Positions 1 to 9,338 of a stretch of DNA of 64,000 nucleotides are shown here, piece by piece. The position numbers were made by a program, and so were the translations under genes. Every line of letters begins with the position of its first letter. The first letter of the stretch is position 1. Where the stretch lies: positions 1 through 64,000 of the forward strand of contig NZ_LPUX01000060.1 of NCBI RefSeq assembly GCF_001651865.1, written 5' to 3'. The notes under the pieces are model-generated. The model made no database searches. It had not been told where the DNA came from and saw only the letters and a program-made list of their open reading frames with translations. Source of the DNA: Sinorhizobium glycinis. Its GTDB lineage: Bacteria; Pseudomonadota; Alphaproteobacteria; Rhizobiales; Rhizobiaceae.

Positions 1-28
1 TTCTGAGCCAGGATCAAACTCTCAAGTT
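1..28 (-). rRNA. rrs: 16S ribosomal RNA, 5' end only
   Basis: The first 28 bases are the reverse complement of the start of a bacterial 16S rRNA, including the segment matched by the universal 27F primer (AGAGTTTGATCCTGGCTCAG). The gene is transcribed leftward out of the window, so only its extreme 5' end is present. The mature 5' end is placed near base 28 from known alphaproteobacterial 16S sequences and may be off by a few bases. Confidence 0.95.
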
Positions 29-385
29 GAGAATTCAATCATTGGCATTACGTCACGTCTGAATCGACGAGAACTCACACCCTTCTTCAATCGGCACCAA
101 CCTAAGTCGGCACCGAGAAAACTGGTGTAGTCTCTTGATAAACGTGACCGCCAAAGTCTCTTTCCAGGACCCGATCTCTCAGGTCCCGCGAGCTCCGCCG
201 CCCACGTTTCTCTTTCTCTATCTTCAATTGTCAAATAACCGACGAAACAGAAAGTCCCGTCAACGTTCCCAATCAAGCCAAAACTCGCGTCCCAGCCCCT
301 AAATCAGCAGCGCCAATCCGTAAGGAAACTCTAGAGCGAAAGTCGTCGTCGCCAGCAGCGCCGCCGCCCTCGTCAGTGATTGGGC
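29..385 (-). other. 16S rRNA leader (pre-rRNA 5' spacer)
   Basis: This stretch between the proposed promoter and the mature 16S end contains no plausible gene. On the minus strand it holds the TTGACAATTGAAGATAGAG-type segment (around 215-240) that I associate with rhizobial rRNA leaders. It is presumably transcribed and removed by RNase III during rRNA maturation. The role is inferred from position only. Confidence 0.6.
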
Positions 386-414
386 TTATAGACCCACACC
401 CTTTGAGACGTCAA
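386..414 (-). promoter_or_regulatory. rRNA operon promoter
   Basis: On the minus strand a -35 box TTGACG (409-414) and a -10 box CTATAA (386-391) are separated by exactly 17 bases. This matches the housekeeping sigma-70 consensus of Sinorhizobium (CTTGAC-N17-CTATAT). Transcription would start near 379 and run about 350 bases before the 16S 5' end. Confidence 0.75.
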
Positions 415-658
415 CAACCTTCTTCAAAAAAACTTCAAAAAACGACAAGTTGCTGATTTTAAAGATGTATTTTAAATGACCTCGAAGCGCGTCGGGAATC
501 GGCCCTAAGGTCGGCCGCGAAATGTTGATCGTTTGGTAAAATCGCCTCGTCTCGCGCATTCTCGCGTTGAAACGCGATATGCTCGCCGTCGAAGCCGCTT
601 TTCCGCGGTCGCCAAAGGCTGCTAGTCTCCGGCGCATCTTAGAGAGGAGAATTCGGAA
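415..658. other. Intergenic region between rRNA promoter and first protein gene
   Basis: This is a 244-base divergent spacer. The part next to the rRNA promoter (415-475) is A/T-rich, including runs of A, and could act as an upstream activating element for the rRNA operon. Near its right end a GAGAGGAGA ribosome binding site precedes the ATG at 659. I see no gene, terminator or repeat of the families found elsewhere in the window. Confidence 0.4.
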
Positions 659-1606
659 ATGCTGGTACTGGATACGGCTCAGACACGCGCGGCTCTGCCC
701 TGGGAGGGGCTCGTCCAGGCGCTTCATGACATGTTCGCAAAAGGATGCGTCATGCCGGTGCGCCATCATCACGATGTCGAAGTGCCCGGCGAGGCGGATG
801 CGACGCTGCTCCTCATGCCCGCCTGGCAGCCAGGCGCCTATATCGGCGTCAAGATGGTTTCGGTCTTTCCCGGCAACCAGACCCGCGGCCTGCCGGCGAT
901 TCATGGCAGCTACCTGCTTTCCTCCGGCAAGACCGGCGAGTTGCTGGCGATCGTCGACGGCGGCGAGCTGACGGCCCGGCGAACAGCCGCGGCTTCCGCG
1001 CTCGCGGCCCGTTACCTGGCGTGCGGAGATGCGAGCCGGCTCTTGATGGTCGGAACCGGACGGCTTTCGGCCAATCTCATCGAGGCGCACGCCTCCGTCC
1101 GCCCGATCCGAGAGGTGGCGGTCTGGGGCCGCGACCCGAGGAAAGCCGAGGCGACCGCGAGGGAACTCGACCTCGAGGGCGTTGCGGTTTCGGTTGCGAC
1201 GGATCTCGAGGCGGCTGCGTGCGAGGCGGATATCATCTCCTGCGCGACGCTCTCTTCCGAGCCGCTGATCCGCGGCGACTGGCTGAAGCCCGGCGCGCAT
1301 CTCGATCTGATCGGCGCCTTCAAGCCGACGATGCGCGAATCGGACGACCGCGCCGTCGCCCGCGCCACGATCTTCGTCGACACGCGCGCGGGCGCGCTCA
1401 GCGAAGGCGGCGATATCGTCCAGCCGCTCAAGGCCGGCATCATCACGGAAGCCGCAATCCGTGCCGACCTTTTCGAGCTTGCCCGCGGCACACATCCAGG
1501 ACGCACCGCACCGGACGAAATCACGCTGTTCAAGTCCGTCGGCGCCGCCCTCGAAGATCTTGCCGGCGCCGTGCTCGCCTTCGAGGCGCGTCTGGCCAAG
1601 GCATAG
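659..1606 (+). CDS. Ornithine cyclodeaminase / mu-crystallin family protein
   Basis: This 315-residue protein has the usual length and layout of the ornithine cyclodeaminase/mu-crystallin family, NAD(P)-dependent enzymes acting on amino or imino acids. Visible family hallmarks are GVKMVSVFPGN (about 65-75), LPAIHGSYLL, the GELTARRTAAASALAARYLA segment (about 102-121), a Rossmann LLMVGTGRL motif (about 130) and LDLIGAFKPTMRE near residue 220. The ATG at 659 follows a good GAGAGG ribosome binding site. It stands alone between the rRNA promoter and an ABC importer on the same strand. The family includes ornithine cyclodeaminases, alanine dehydrogenases and ketimine reductases, and the sequence does not decide among them. 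Confidence 0.88.
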   Translation: MLVLDTAQTRAALPWEGLVQALHDMFAKGCVMPVRHHHDVEVPGEADATLLLMPAWQPGAYIGVKMVSVFPGNQTRGLPAIHGSYLLSSGKTGELLAIVDGGELTARRTAAASALAARYLACGDASRLLMVGTGRLSANLIEAHASVRPIREVAVWGRDPRKAEATARELDLEGVAVSVATDLEAAACEADIISCATLSSEPLIRGDWLKPGAHLDLIGAFKPTMRESDDRAVARATIFVDTRAGALSEGGDIVQPLKAGIITEAAIRADLFELARGTHPGRTAPDEITLFKSVGAALEDLAGAVLAFEARLAKA

Positions 1607-1736
1607 GTCCGAGGCTCTGCCTTGTCCGGCAGGCGCTTCACCGAAACGTGACATCGGACCGCAGCGACCTGCATTGACGCCGGATGGCCTTGCCGTACTT
1701 TCGGTCAACAGCAAGGCGGGAGGAAGCGGCAGCCAT

Positions 1737-2966
1737 ATGATCCGGCGGGCAGGAAAAATCATCATCGCGGCGGCGACGCTGGCGCTTGGTTTTGCGGTCG
1801 ATGCGTCCGCCACCGACGCTGGCGATTGGGAGGCCGTCGTCGCCGAAGCGAAGGGCCAGACGGTCTATTTCAACGCCTGGGGCGGCTCCGACAACATCAA
1901 CGCCTATATCCGCTGGGCGGGCGGCGAGATGAAGGCCCGCTACGACGTCGACGTCGTGCATGTGAAGCTCGACGATACGGCGAAAGCGGTCGCGACGGTC
2001 GTTGCGGAAAAGGCGGCGGGGAAGAACGACGACGGCGCCGTCGACCTCATCTGGATCAACGGCGAAAACTTCGCGGCGATGAAACGCGAAGGCCTTCTCT
2101 TCGGCCCCGGCTGGGCGACGAGGCTGCCGAACTGGCGCTATGTCGATCACGAAACCAAGCCGACTGTGCTCAGGGATTTCACTATTCCGACCGAGGGACT
2201 GGAGAGCCCCTGGGGCGGCGCCAAACTCGTATTCTTCCATGATTCGGCCCGAACGCCGAAAGTCGACCTGCCCGATTCAGCCGCAGGCCTCCTGAAATGG
2301 GCGGAGGCCAATCCGGGCCGCTTCTCCTATCCGCAGCCGCCGGATTTCACCGGCACGTCCTTCCTGAAGCAGGTGTTGGTCGAACTCATAGACGACAAGG
2401 CCAAGCTGCAGCGCCCGGTCGACGTCGCGACCTTCGCGACCGATGCCGCGCCCTTGTTCGCATATCTCGACAGGCTGACCCCGCTTCTGTGGCGGCAAGG
2501 GAAAGCCTATCCGCAGAATTACCCCGACATGAAACAGAAGCTCGCCGATGGCGAACTCGATATCATCTTCGCCTTCAATCCGGCGGAAGCGTCATCGGCA
2601 ATCGCCAATGGCGAGCTTCCGGAGACGGTGCGCTCCTTCGTCTTTTCCGGCGGCACGCTCGGCAACGCGCATTTCCTTGCCATCCCCTACAACGCGACGG
2701 CGAAGGCCGGCGCGCTGCTGCTTGCCGATTTCCTGCTTTCGCCCGAAGCGCAGCTGCGCAAGCAGGATCCGAAGGTCTGGGGCGACCCGACCGTTCTTTC
2801 GCTGGCAAAGCTTTCACCCGAGGATCGATCCGCTTTCGAAAGTCTGGACCTCGGCATCGCCACGCTGAATCCCGACGAACTCGGACCGGCGCTCGACGAA
2901 CCGCACCCGGACTGGATGACGCGGATCGAGGCTGAATGGATCCGGCGATATGGGGCAGCGAATTAG
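1737..2966 (+). CDS. ABC transporter substrate-binding protein, YnjB-like
   Basis: This 409-residue protein has an N-terminal signal peptide (basic MIRRAGK, hydrophobic core, likely cleavage after DASA near residue 25), so it is periplasmic. The body (QTVYFNAWGGSDNINAYIRW and following) resembles the extracellular solute-binding family of E. coli YnjB. The open frame extends upstream, but the ATG at 1737 follows an AGGAAG ribosome binding site and begins the signal peptide. The stop overlaps the permease start by 17 bases, so binding protein, permease and ATPase form a tightly packed operon. The E. coli YnjBCD substrate is not established to my knowledge, so none is given here. Confidence 0.85.
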   Translation: MIRRAGKIIIAAATLALGFAVDASATDAGDWEAVVAEAKGQTVYFNAWGGSDNINAYIRWAGGEMKARYDVDVVHVKLDDTAKAVATVVAEKAAGKNDDGAVDLIWINGENFAAMKREGLLFGPGWATRLPNWRYVDHETKPTVLRDFTIPTEGLESPWGGAKLVFFHDSARTPKVDLPDSAAGLLKWAEANPGRFSYPQPPDFTGTSFLKQVLVELIDDKAKLQRPVDVATFATDAAPLFAYLDRLTPLLWRQGKAYPQNYPDMKQKLADGELDIIFAFNPAEASSAIANGELPETVRSFVFSGGTLGNAHFLAIPYNATAKAGALLLADFLLSPEAQLRKQDPKVWGDPTVLSLAKLSPEDRSAFESLDLGIATLNPDELGPALDEPHPDWMTRIEAEWIRRYGAAN

Positions 2967-4668
2967 GATCAAGGCGCCGCGGGCAGGATCGCGCGCTCTT
3001 ACCGCGGACACGCTTCTTGCCCTCATCCTGGGGCTGCCGATCCTTGCCGGCCTGGCGGGGGTCATCCTGCCGGCATTCGGCTATCTTCCGGCGCTCGGCG
3101 GTTCGGGGTTGAAACGCGACCATTTCGCCGAGCTTGCCAGCCAGCCGCATATCCTGCGCTCCAGCCTCACCGGTCTCCTGGCCGGCCTTGCCACAACCGG
3201 CGCCGCCGTTGCGATCGTCGGCACTTTCCTGGCGGGCTTTGCCGGGACGCCGGTCTTTTCGCGGATTCAGCATTTGGTATCCCCGTTGCTCGCTGTTCCG
3301 CATGCGGCCGCCGCCTTTGCGCTGGCGTTCCTCGTGGCGCCGTCGGGCTTTCTCGTTCGGCTGGTTTCGCCGGAACTGACGGGCTTCACGCGGCCACCGC
3401 AATGGCTCGTTCCGAACGATCCGCTCGGCTTGTCGATGGTCGCGGGACTGATCACCAAGGAAGTTCCTTTCCTCTTCCTGATCGCGCTTGCAGCTTTGCC
3501 GCAGCTCCCGCTTCGCCAATCTCGACAATTGACAGCGGCGCTTGGCTACGGGCGCCTGGGCGGCTTTCTCGTCAGCCTCTGGCCGGCCCTCTACCGTCAG
3601 ATCCGCCTGGCGGTGTTCGCGGTCCTTGTCTACTCCGTCTCCGTTGTCGACCTCGCCATCATCCTCGGGCCGCAACTGCCGGCAACGCTGCCGGTGCGGA
3701 TCGCCCAATGGACGGCGGATCACGACCTCGGCGCACGGTTTCTCGCCTCGGCGGCCGCCCTGCTGCAGTTGGCGATCGTCCTTGCGGCGGTGGTGATCTG
3801 GCTCCTCGTCGAGCGGCTGGGACGATTTGCCCTCGCTCGGCTGACCTATTCAGGACGGCGCCTGCGAAACGACGCCGTGCCTCGGTTCGTCTCGGCTTGC
3901 GCAATGGCCGCCTGCGCCGCTCTCATCTTTCTCGGCATCGCGATCCTCTGCATCTGGTCGGTCGCCGGGCTCTGGCCGTTTCCGAATGACTTGCCGGCAG
4001 AGTTGACCCCGCAAACCTGGCTGCGCACCCTGCCGCAGCTCTGGCCGGCACTCCAAACCACGATCGCGCTCGCTCTGGCGGCGGCGGCGCTCGCCCTGCT
4101 TTCCGCCATCCTGCTGCTCCATCACAATGGCGCGTCGGGCCGTGGCGGGAACGGGCCTCGCTACCGATTGCTCTATCTTCCCCTGTTGCTGCCGGAGATC
4201 AGCTTCGTATTCGGCTTACAGATCCTGATCGTCTCGGCAGGGCTGAAGCCAGCCTTTGCAAGCGTGCTGGCGGTGCATTTCCTGTTCGTCCTGCCTTACG
4301 TCTTGCTGTCGCTTTCGGCGCCGTGGCGCGAGCTCGATCGGCGTTTTGAAAACATCGCGGCCGGCTTCGGCAAGCCCTCGCTGCAAATCTTGTTGACTGT
4401 CCGACTGCCGCTCCTTCTTCGCGCATGCCTTACCGCCTTTGCCGTCGGCTTTTCGGTCTCCATCAGCCTCTATCTTCCGACGTTGCTGATCGGTGCGGGG
4501 CGGCTGACGACGATCGCCACCGAGGCGGTGGCGCTTTCGTCAGGCGGTGACCGGCGGGTGATCGGCGTCTATGCGCTCGTCCAGGCATCCCTGCCCTTCC
4601 TCGCATTTCTCATTGCCTCGCTTGGCCCCCAGTTGCTATTCCGCAACCGCCGGGCAATGAGGACATGA
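2950..4668 (+). CDS. ABC transporter permease, fused two-domain, YnjC-like
   Basis: This 572-residue protein is almost entirely hydrophobic and has about twelve predicted membrane segments arranged as two tandem permease units. Each half carries an EAA-like cytoplasmic loop: AALGYGRLGGFLVSLWP near residue 195 and ENIAAGFGKPSLQILL near residue 465. This double-length architecture is shared by YnjC, ThiP and AfuB-type permeases. It starts inside the binding-protein gene and abuts the ATPase gene with no spacer. The inferred role is the membrane channel of the importer encoded by 1737-5334. Confidence 0.88.
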   Translation: MGQRIRIKAPRAGSRALTADTLLALILGLPILAGLAGVILPAFGYLPALGGSGLKRDHFAELASQPHILRSSLTGLLAGLATTGAAVAIVGTFLAGFAGTPVFSRIQHLVSPLLAVPHAAAAFALAFLVAPSGFLVRLVSPELTGFTRPPQWLVPNDPLGLSMVAGLITKEVPFLFLIALAALPQLPLRQSRQLTAALGYGRLGGFLVSLWPALYRQIRLAVFAVLVYSVSVVDLAIILGPQLPATLPVRIAQWTADHDLGARFLASAAALLQLAIVLAAVVIWLLVERLGRFALARLTYSGRRLRNDAVPRFVSACAMAACAALIFLGIAILCIWSVAGLWPFPNDLPAELTPQTWLRTLPQLWPALQTTIALALAAAALALLSAILLLHHNGASGRGGNGPRYRLLYLPLLLPEISFVFGLQILIVSAGLKPAFASVLAVHFLFVLPYVLLSLSAPWRELDRRFENIAAGFGKPSLQILLTVRLPLLLRACLTAFAVGFSVSISLYLPTLLIGAGRLTTIATEAVALSSGGDRRVIGVYALVQASLPFLAFLIASLGPQLLFRNRRAMRT

Positions 4669-5334
4669 ATGCTGGACATCGCCGAGACAAGACCCCTGAC
4701 GCTGGCGGACGTGACCATCCGGCTGGCGGGACGGACCCTGCTTGCCGTTTCGGCGACGGTGATGCCGGGCGAGGTTCTGACGATCATGGGACCGTCCGGC
4801 TCCGGCAAATCCGCCTTGCTCGCCTTTGCGGGCGGCTTCCTCGATCCGGCATTCGACGCCAGCGGGCGGCTGCTGATCGGCAAGGGAGACCTGACGGTCG
4901 TTCCCGCCAACCGGCGGCACGCCGGCATACTGTTCCAAGATCCCCTGTTGTTCCCCCACCTCTCTGTCGGCGGCAACATTGTGTTCGCCATACCGCCTGC
5001 GGTCAGGGGACGTGAGGCGCGGCGCGCGCTTGCCGAGCGGGCGCTCGACGAGGTCGGGCTCGCCGGTTTCTTCGACCGCGATCCCGAAACGCTCTCGGGC
5101 GGCCAGAAGGCGCGGGTGGCGCTGCAGCGGGTGCTGGTCTCGGCCCCGCACTTCCTGCTGCTCGACGAGCCCTTCTCGAAGCTCGACGCGGCGCTGAGGC
5201 AGCAGATGCGCGAGCTCGTTTTTTCCAGGGCGAAGGCGGCGGGCCTGCCCGCCCTCCTTGTCACCCACGACAGCGCCGATGCGGAGGCCGCCGGCGGCAG
5301 GGTGATCGAAATCGGCGGGGAGGAGAAGCCATGA
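4669..5334 (+). CDS. ABC transporter ATP-binding protein, YnjD-like
   Basis: This 221-residue nucleotide-binding subunit has Walker A GPSGSGKS (residues 41-48), signature LSGGQKARVALQR, Walker B FLLLDEPFS and a switch histidine in LLVTHDSADA. It is short for an importer ATPase (often 230-360 residues) and has no C-terminal regulatory domain, as in YnjD and ThiQ. It begins immediately after the permease stop and its own stop overlaps hrpB by four bases (ATGA). It energises the neighbouring permease on the cytoplasmic face. Confidence 0.9.
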   Translation: MLDIAETRPLTLADVTIRLAGRTLLAVSATVMPGEVLTIMGPSGSGKSALLAFAGGFLDPAFDASGRLLIGKGDLTVVPANRRHAGILFQDPLLFPHLSVGGNIVFAIPPAVRGREARRALAERALDEVGLAGFFDRDPETLSGGQKARVALQRVLVSAPHFLLLDEPFSKLDAALRQQMRELVFSRAKAAGLPALLVTHDSADAEAAGGRVIEIGGEEKP

Positions 5335-7793
5335 GGTGCGAGCTTCCGCCCCTCCCCGTCCGGGAGATCCTGCCTGCGCTTGGCGAAACGCTCGGAGTAT
5401 CGCCATCCGCCGTATTGTCCGCGCCGCCCGGGGCCGGCAAGACGACGCTGGTGCCGCTTTTCCTGCTTGATCAGCCGTGGTTGAACGGCGGCAAGATCAT
5501 CCTGCTCGAGCCGCGGCGGCTCGCGGCTCGGGCTGCGGCCGGGCGGATGGCCGAGCTGCTCGGGGAGAAGCTGGGCGAAACCGTCGGCTACCGCATGCGG
5601 CTCGACAACCGCATTTCGGCGAAGACGCGGATCGAGGTGGTGACCGAAGGCGTCTTCACCCGGATGATCCTCGACGATCCGGAACTCGCCAGCGTTTCGG
5701 CGGTCCTTTTCGACGAGTTTCACGAGCGCTCGCTCGACGCCGATTTTGGTCTGGCGCTGGCGCTCGACGTGCAATCGGCGCTGCGCGACGATTTGAAGAT
5801 CATCGTCATGTCCGCGACGCTCGATGTCGACCGCGTCGCCGGACTGCTTGGGGATGCGCCGGTTCTTCAGAGCGAGGGACGGAGCTACCCGATCGACGTC
5901 CGCTACGAAAGCAGAGGCACTGGTGAAAGCGTCGAGGATGCGGTGGTCCGCACAATTGTCGAGGCGCACCGGTCCGAGGAGGGCTCGATCCTCGCCTTCC
6001 TGCCGGGCCAGGCCGAAATCACGCGCACGGCAGAGCGCCTCGCCGGCCGTTTCGACCAGAACACGGTGATCGTCCCGCTCTACGGAAATCTCAGCCAGAA
6101 GGAGCAGGATGCGGCGATCCGGCCGCCGCCCACGGGCATGCGCAAGATCGTGCTGGCGACCTCGATCGCCGAGACCTCGATCACCATCGACGGGGTGCGC
6201 ATCGTCGTCGACAGCGGCCTGCAGCGGCTTCCTGTCTTCGAGGCATCGACCGGGATCACGCGGCTGGAGACCGTCCGCGTGTCGCGGGCCTCCGCCGACC
6301 AGCGTGCCGGCCGCGCCGGGCGAACCGAGCCGGGCGTCGCCATCCGGCTGTGGCACGCCGGCCAGACGGCCGCGCTCGCCGCCTTCACGCCGCCGCAGAT
6401 TCTCGCCAGCGATCTTTCAGGCCTGCTGCTCGACCTTGCCCATTGGGGCGTCGCCGACCCGTCGTCACTGAACTTCATCGATCCGCCGCCGGAAACGACG
6501 CTGCGCGAAGCGCGCAGCCTGCTCGTCGAACTGGGGGCGCTCGACACGCATGGGGCGTTGACGCCGAGGGGGCGGATCATCCGCGATCTGGCCTTGCCCG
6601 TCAGGCTGGCGGCGATGGCCGTTTCGGCGGCGGAAGAGGGGCAGGCGCACGAAGCCTGCCTCCTCGCGGTAATGCTGACCGAGCAGGGCCTTGGCGGCAA
6701 CAGCCTCGACATCGAGGATCGGATGCGGCGGTTCCGGAGCGAGCGGACCGACCGGGCGGAGGCGGCGCGGGGGCTTGCTAGACGCATGGCCGCGGACCTC
6801 GCCGCGTCGAGGGCCAGGGGCGAGCCGGCCCCGCCGGGTCCGCTGCTCATGCACGCCTTTCCGGATCGAATTGCGCTCCAGCGCGGCGGCCGCGGCCGCT
6901 TCGTGATGGCCAACGGCCGCGGCGCGGAAGTGCCGGAGACCGAGCGGCTGGCCGCGGCAGGGATGCTGGTGATCGCCGACCTGACGGGACGAGCCGGCGC
7001 CCAGCGGGTGCTGGCGGCTGCGGAAATCACCAGGGCCGATGTCGAGTCGCATATGCCCGAGGCGATCGTCACGGAGGAGCAAAGCTTCTTCGACCGGGCG
7101 AGCCGCCAGGTCAGGGCGCGCCGTGTGACCCGGCTCGGGGCGATCATTTTCGACGAGGCGCCGCTGCCGCGACCGCGGGGCGAGGCAGCCGCCCGGGCGA
7201 TCGCAGACGGCGTTCGCCAGTTGGGACTGGCTGCCGTGCCGTTTCCGAAGGACGTGGATCAATTGCGCGACCGCATCGGCTTTCTTCACCGCTTGATCGG
7301 CGAGCCCTGGCCCGACATGTCGGATACGGCGCTCATTTCCCGTCTCGATGAATGGTTCGTACCGTTTCAAGGGGAGGCCGGCGGCATCGACGGAATCAAG
7401 GCCCGCGACCTCACCGACGGTCTGATGTCGCTCGTTCCCTATGAGCTGCAGCGCGATCTCGCGAGGCTCGCTCCCACACATTTCGAGGCGCCGACCGGCC
7501 AGCGCCACCCGATCCATTACGACGGCGACGAACCGCTGCTTTCGATCCGCGTCCAGGAACTCTTCGGGCTCAAGGCGCATCCGGCGATCGGCGACGGGCG
7601 GCTGCCGCTGCTGCTCGAACTGATCTCGCCCGGCCAGCGGCCGATCCAGACGACGCGCGACCTGCCGGGCTTCTGGGCCGGCTCCTGGAAGGACGTCCGA
7701 GCCGACATGCGCGGGCGCTATCCCAAGCATCCGTGGCCGGAGGACCCGGCCAACGCCGTGCCGACGACGCGCGCCAAGCCGCGCGGCACATAA
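5331..7793 (+). CDS. hrpB: ATP-dependent RNA helicase HrpB (DEAH family)
   Basis: This 820-residue protein has the full HrpB architecture: Walker A APPGAGKTTL (31-40), DEFH box near residues 128-131, SAT motif (VMSATLD), the helicase C motif SADQRAGRAGRTEPG, a helicase-associated domain and the HrpB-specific C-terminal region (PYELQRDLARLAPTHF). HrpB is a DExH helicase of poorly defined cellular role, probably in RNA metabolism. The start codon overlaps the upstream ATPase stop (ATGA), suggesting translational coupling with the transporter operon, although the functions seem unrelated. Confidence 0.93.
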   Translation: MRCELPPLPVREILPALGETLGVSPSAVLSAPPGAGKTTLVPLFLLDQPWLNGGKIILLEPRRLAARAAAGRMAELLGEKLGETVGYRMRLDNRISAKTRIEVVTEGVFTRMILDDPELASVSAVLFDEFHERSLDADFGLALALDVQSALRDDLKIIVMSATLDVDRVAGLLGDAPVLQSEGRSYPIDVRYESRGTGESVEDAVVRTIVEAHRSEEGSILAFLPGQAEITRTAERLAGRFDQNTVIVPLYGNLSQKEQDAAIRPPPTGMRKIVLATSIAETSITIDGVRIVVDSGLQRLPVFEASTGITRLETVRVSRASADQRAGRAGRTEPGVAIRLWHAGQTAALAAFTPPQILASDLSGLLLDLAHWGVADPSSLNFIDPPPETTLREARSLLVELGALDTHGALTPRGRIIRDLALPVRLAAMAVSAAEEGQAHEACLLAVMLTEQGLGGNSLDIEDRMRRFRSERTDRAEAARGLARRMAADLAASRARGEPAPPGPLLMHAFPDRIALQRGGRGRFVMANGRGAEVPETERLAAAGMLVIADLTGRAGAQRVLAAAEITRADVESHMPEAIVTEEQSFFDRASRQVRARRVTRLGAIIFDEAPLPRPRGEAAARAIADGVRQLGLAAVPFPKDVDQLRDRIGFLHRLIGEPWPDMSDTALISRLDEWFVPFQGEAGGIDGIKARDLTDGLMSLVPYELQRDLARLAPTHFEAPTGQRHPIHYDGDEPLLSIRVQELFGLKAHPAIGDGRLPLLLELISPGQRPIQTTRDLPGFWAGSWKDVRADMRGRYPKHPWPEDPANAVPTTRAKPRGT

Positions 7794-7860
7794 GGCTGGT
7801 TTGTCGTTCCCGTATCGCGATAGACTTTGTAGCGGGCGCACGAGGGGACCGGCGGGTAGA

Positions 7861-9150
7861 ATGGCGACGATGACACTCGACAACGAACTCAACAGCAATC
7901 GCAGCCTCAGGCTGCAGACGCTCGTGCGTCTGCGCTGGCTGGCGGTCGGCGGCCAGGCCGTCGCCGTCATCGTCACGGCTCTTTGGCTGCAGTTTCCCCT
8001 CCCGCTCGTTTCCTGCTCACTGCTGATCGCCAGCCTTGCGCTGCTCAATGTCTTTCTGACCATCCGATTCCCGCCAACGCATCGCCTGACTGCGGCAGCC
8101 GCTTTCGTGCTGCTCGGTCTCGATCTCGCGCAGCTGACGGCGCTGCTTTTCATCACCGGTGGGCTTGCCAATCCCTTTGCGCCGCTGCTGTGCGTGCCGG
8201 TGATCATCTCGTCGGCCTCGCAGCCGAAGCCGCACAGCATCGTGCTCGCCGGTTTCGCGGTGATCGGCGTCACCGCGCTCGCCTTCTCGCCCTTCCCGCT
8301 TCCCTGGTATCCCGGCACGGTGCTGTTGATGCCGCGCGTACTGACGGCGGGCATCTGGTTCGCGATCGTCTCGATGACGGCCTTTGCCGCCTTCTACACC
8401 TACCGCGTATCGCTCGAAGCGAGCGAGCTTTCCGAGGCGCTGACGGCAACCGAACTCGTGCTCCAGCGCGAGAAGCACCTGTCGCAGCTCGACGGACTCG
8501 CGGCCGCCGCCGCTCACGAACTCGGCACGCCGCTTGCGACGATCACCGTCGTCGCCAAGGAGATGGAACGGGAGCTTGGCGACGATCCGCGTTTCGGCGA
8601 GGACGTCCACCTGCTGCGAAGCCAGAGCGAGCGCTGCCGCGACATTCTGAAACGCCTGACGACGCTATCCTCCGAAAGCGAGGAGCACATGCGGCTCTTG
8701 CCACTCTCCTCGCTGATCGAGGAGGTGATGGCGCCGCATCGCGAATTCGGCATCCAGATCAGGCTCGTCGAGAAAGGCGACCGCGCCGGCGAGCCGGTCG
8801 GCAATCGAAATGCGGGCATCCTCTACGGCCTCGGCAATCTTCTCGAAAATGCCGTCGACTATGCGCGGGAGGCGGTGACGGTGACGGTCGAACACACGGC
8901 GGAGCGCGTCAAGGTGACGATCGAGGACGATGGCGATGGCTTCTCGCCGGATATCCTCGCAAGGATCGGTGAGCCATACGTCACGCGGCGACAGAAGGAA
9001 GACAGCGCCGGAGGGTTGGGGCTCGGCCTCTTCATCGCCAAGACGCTGCTGGAGCGATCCGGTGCCAGGCTGCGTTTTGAGAATAGCCCCGGTGCCCGGG
9101 TCAGCGTCGAATGGCCGCGCGCGCTGATGGATACGAAACTGGCGAAGTGA
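7861..9150 (+). CDS. actS: Redox-responsive sensor histidine kinase ActS (RegB/PrrB family)
   Basis: This membrane sensor kinase has about six N-terminal transmembrane segments, then the RegB ubiquinone-site motif GGLANPF, the H-box AAAHELGTPLATI with phospho-acceptor His219, and HATPase motifs (LLENAVDYA, EDDGDGFS, GGLGLGLF). RegB-type kinases sense the quinone pool and control redox, nitrogen and carbon fixation genes; in Sinorhizobium the homologue ActS is needed for acid tolerance. An in-frame TTG lies upstream at 7801, but the ATG at 7861 has a better ribosome binding site and gives the family's usual N-terminus (429 residues). The partner regulator follows after a RIME repeat. Confidence 0.92.
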   Translation: MATMTLDNELNSNRSLRLQTLVRLRWLAVGGQAVAVIVTALWLQFPLPLVSCSLLIASLALLNVFLTIRFPPTHRLTAAAAFVLLGLDLAQLTALLFITGGLANPFAPLLCVPVIISSASQPKPHSIVLAGFAVIGVTALAFSPFPLPWYPGTVLLMPRVLTAGIWFAIVSMTAFAAFYTYRVSLEASELSEALTATELVLQREKHLSQLDGLAAAAAHELGTPLATITVVAKEMERELGDDPRFGEDVHLLRSQSERCRDILKRLTTLSSESEEHMRLLPLSSLIEEVMAPHREFGIQIRLVEKGDRAGEPVGNRNAGILYGLGNLLENAVDYAREAVTVTVEHTAERVKVTIEDDGDGFSPDILARIGEPYVTRRQKEDSAGGLGLGLFIAKTLLERSGARLRFENSPGARVSVEWPRALMDTKLAK

Positions 9151-9173
9151 TTTATGGCAGTTTATTGAAGACC

Positions 9174-9278
9174 ACTGCATGTTTCCTTAAATCGTACTCG
9201 ATTTAAGGATAAAAACATGCAGCGTTTCAAAGTGCTACAGCGACCTTTGTGCGTTTGATAAGACGCACGGCGCTGTAG
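9174..9278. repeat. RIME-like intergenic mosaic element, copy 1
   Basis: This 105-base element is made of two palindromes. The left runs from CTGCATGTTT to AAACATGCAG around the core CTTAAATCG/CGATTTAAG. The right runs from CTACAGCG to CGCTGTAG with an inner GTGCGT/ACGCAC stem. It matches copies at 19038 and 31152 base for base over most of its length. It resembles the Rhizobium-specific intergenic mosaic elements (RIME) in the literature; that assignment is from memory. Here it separates actS from actR. Confidence 0.85.
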
Positions 9279-9338
9279 TGGGAAAAACCCACATAGTTTC
9301 AGCGCAACCGCCCAAGTTTTGGCTCCGGATTTGAAAGA

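Noticed and set aside
386-1813. Minus-strand frame opposite the ornithine-cyclodeaminase-like gene
   Set aside because: It overlaps the rRNA promoter and is antisense to a gene with good family motifs and a proper ribosome binding site.
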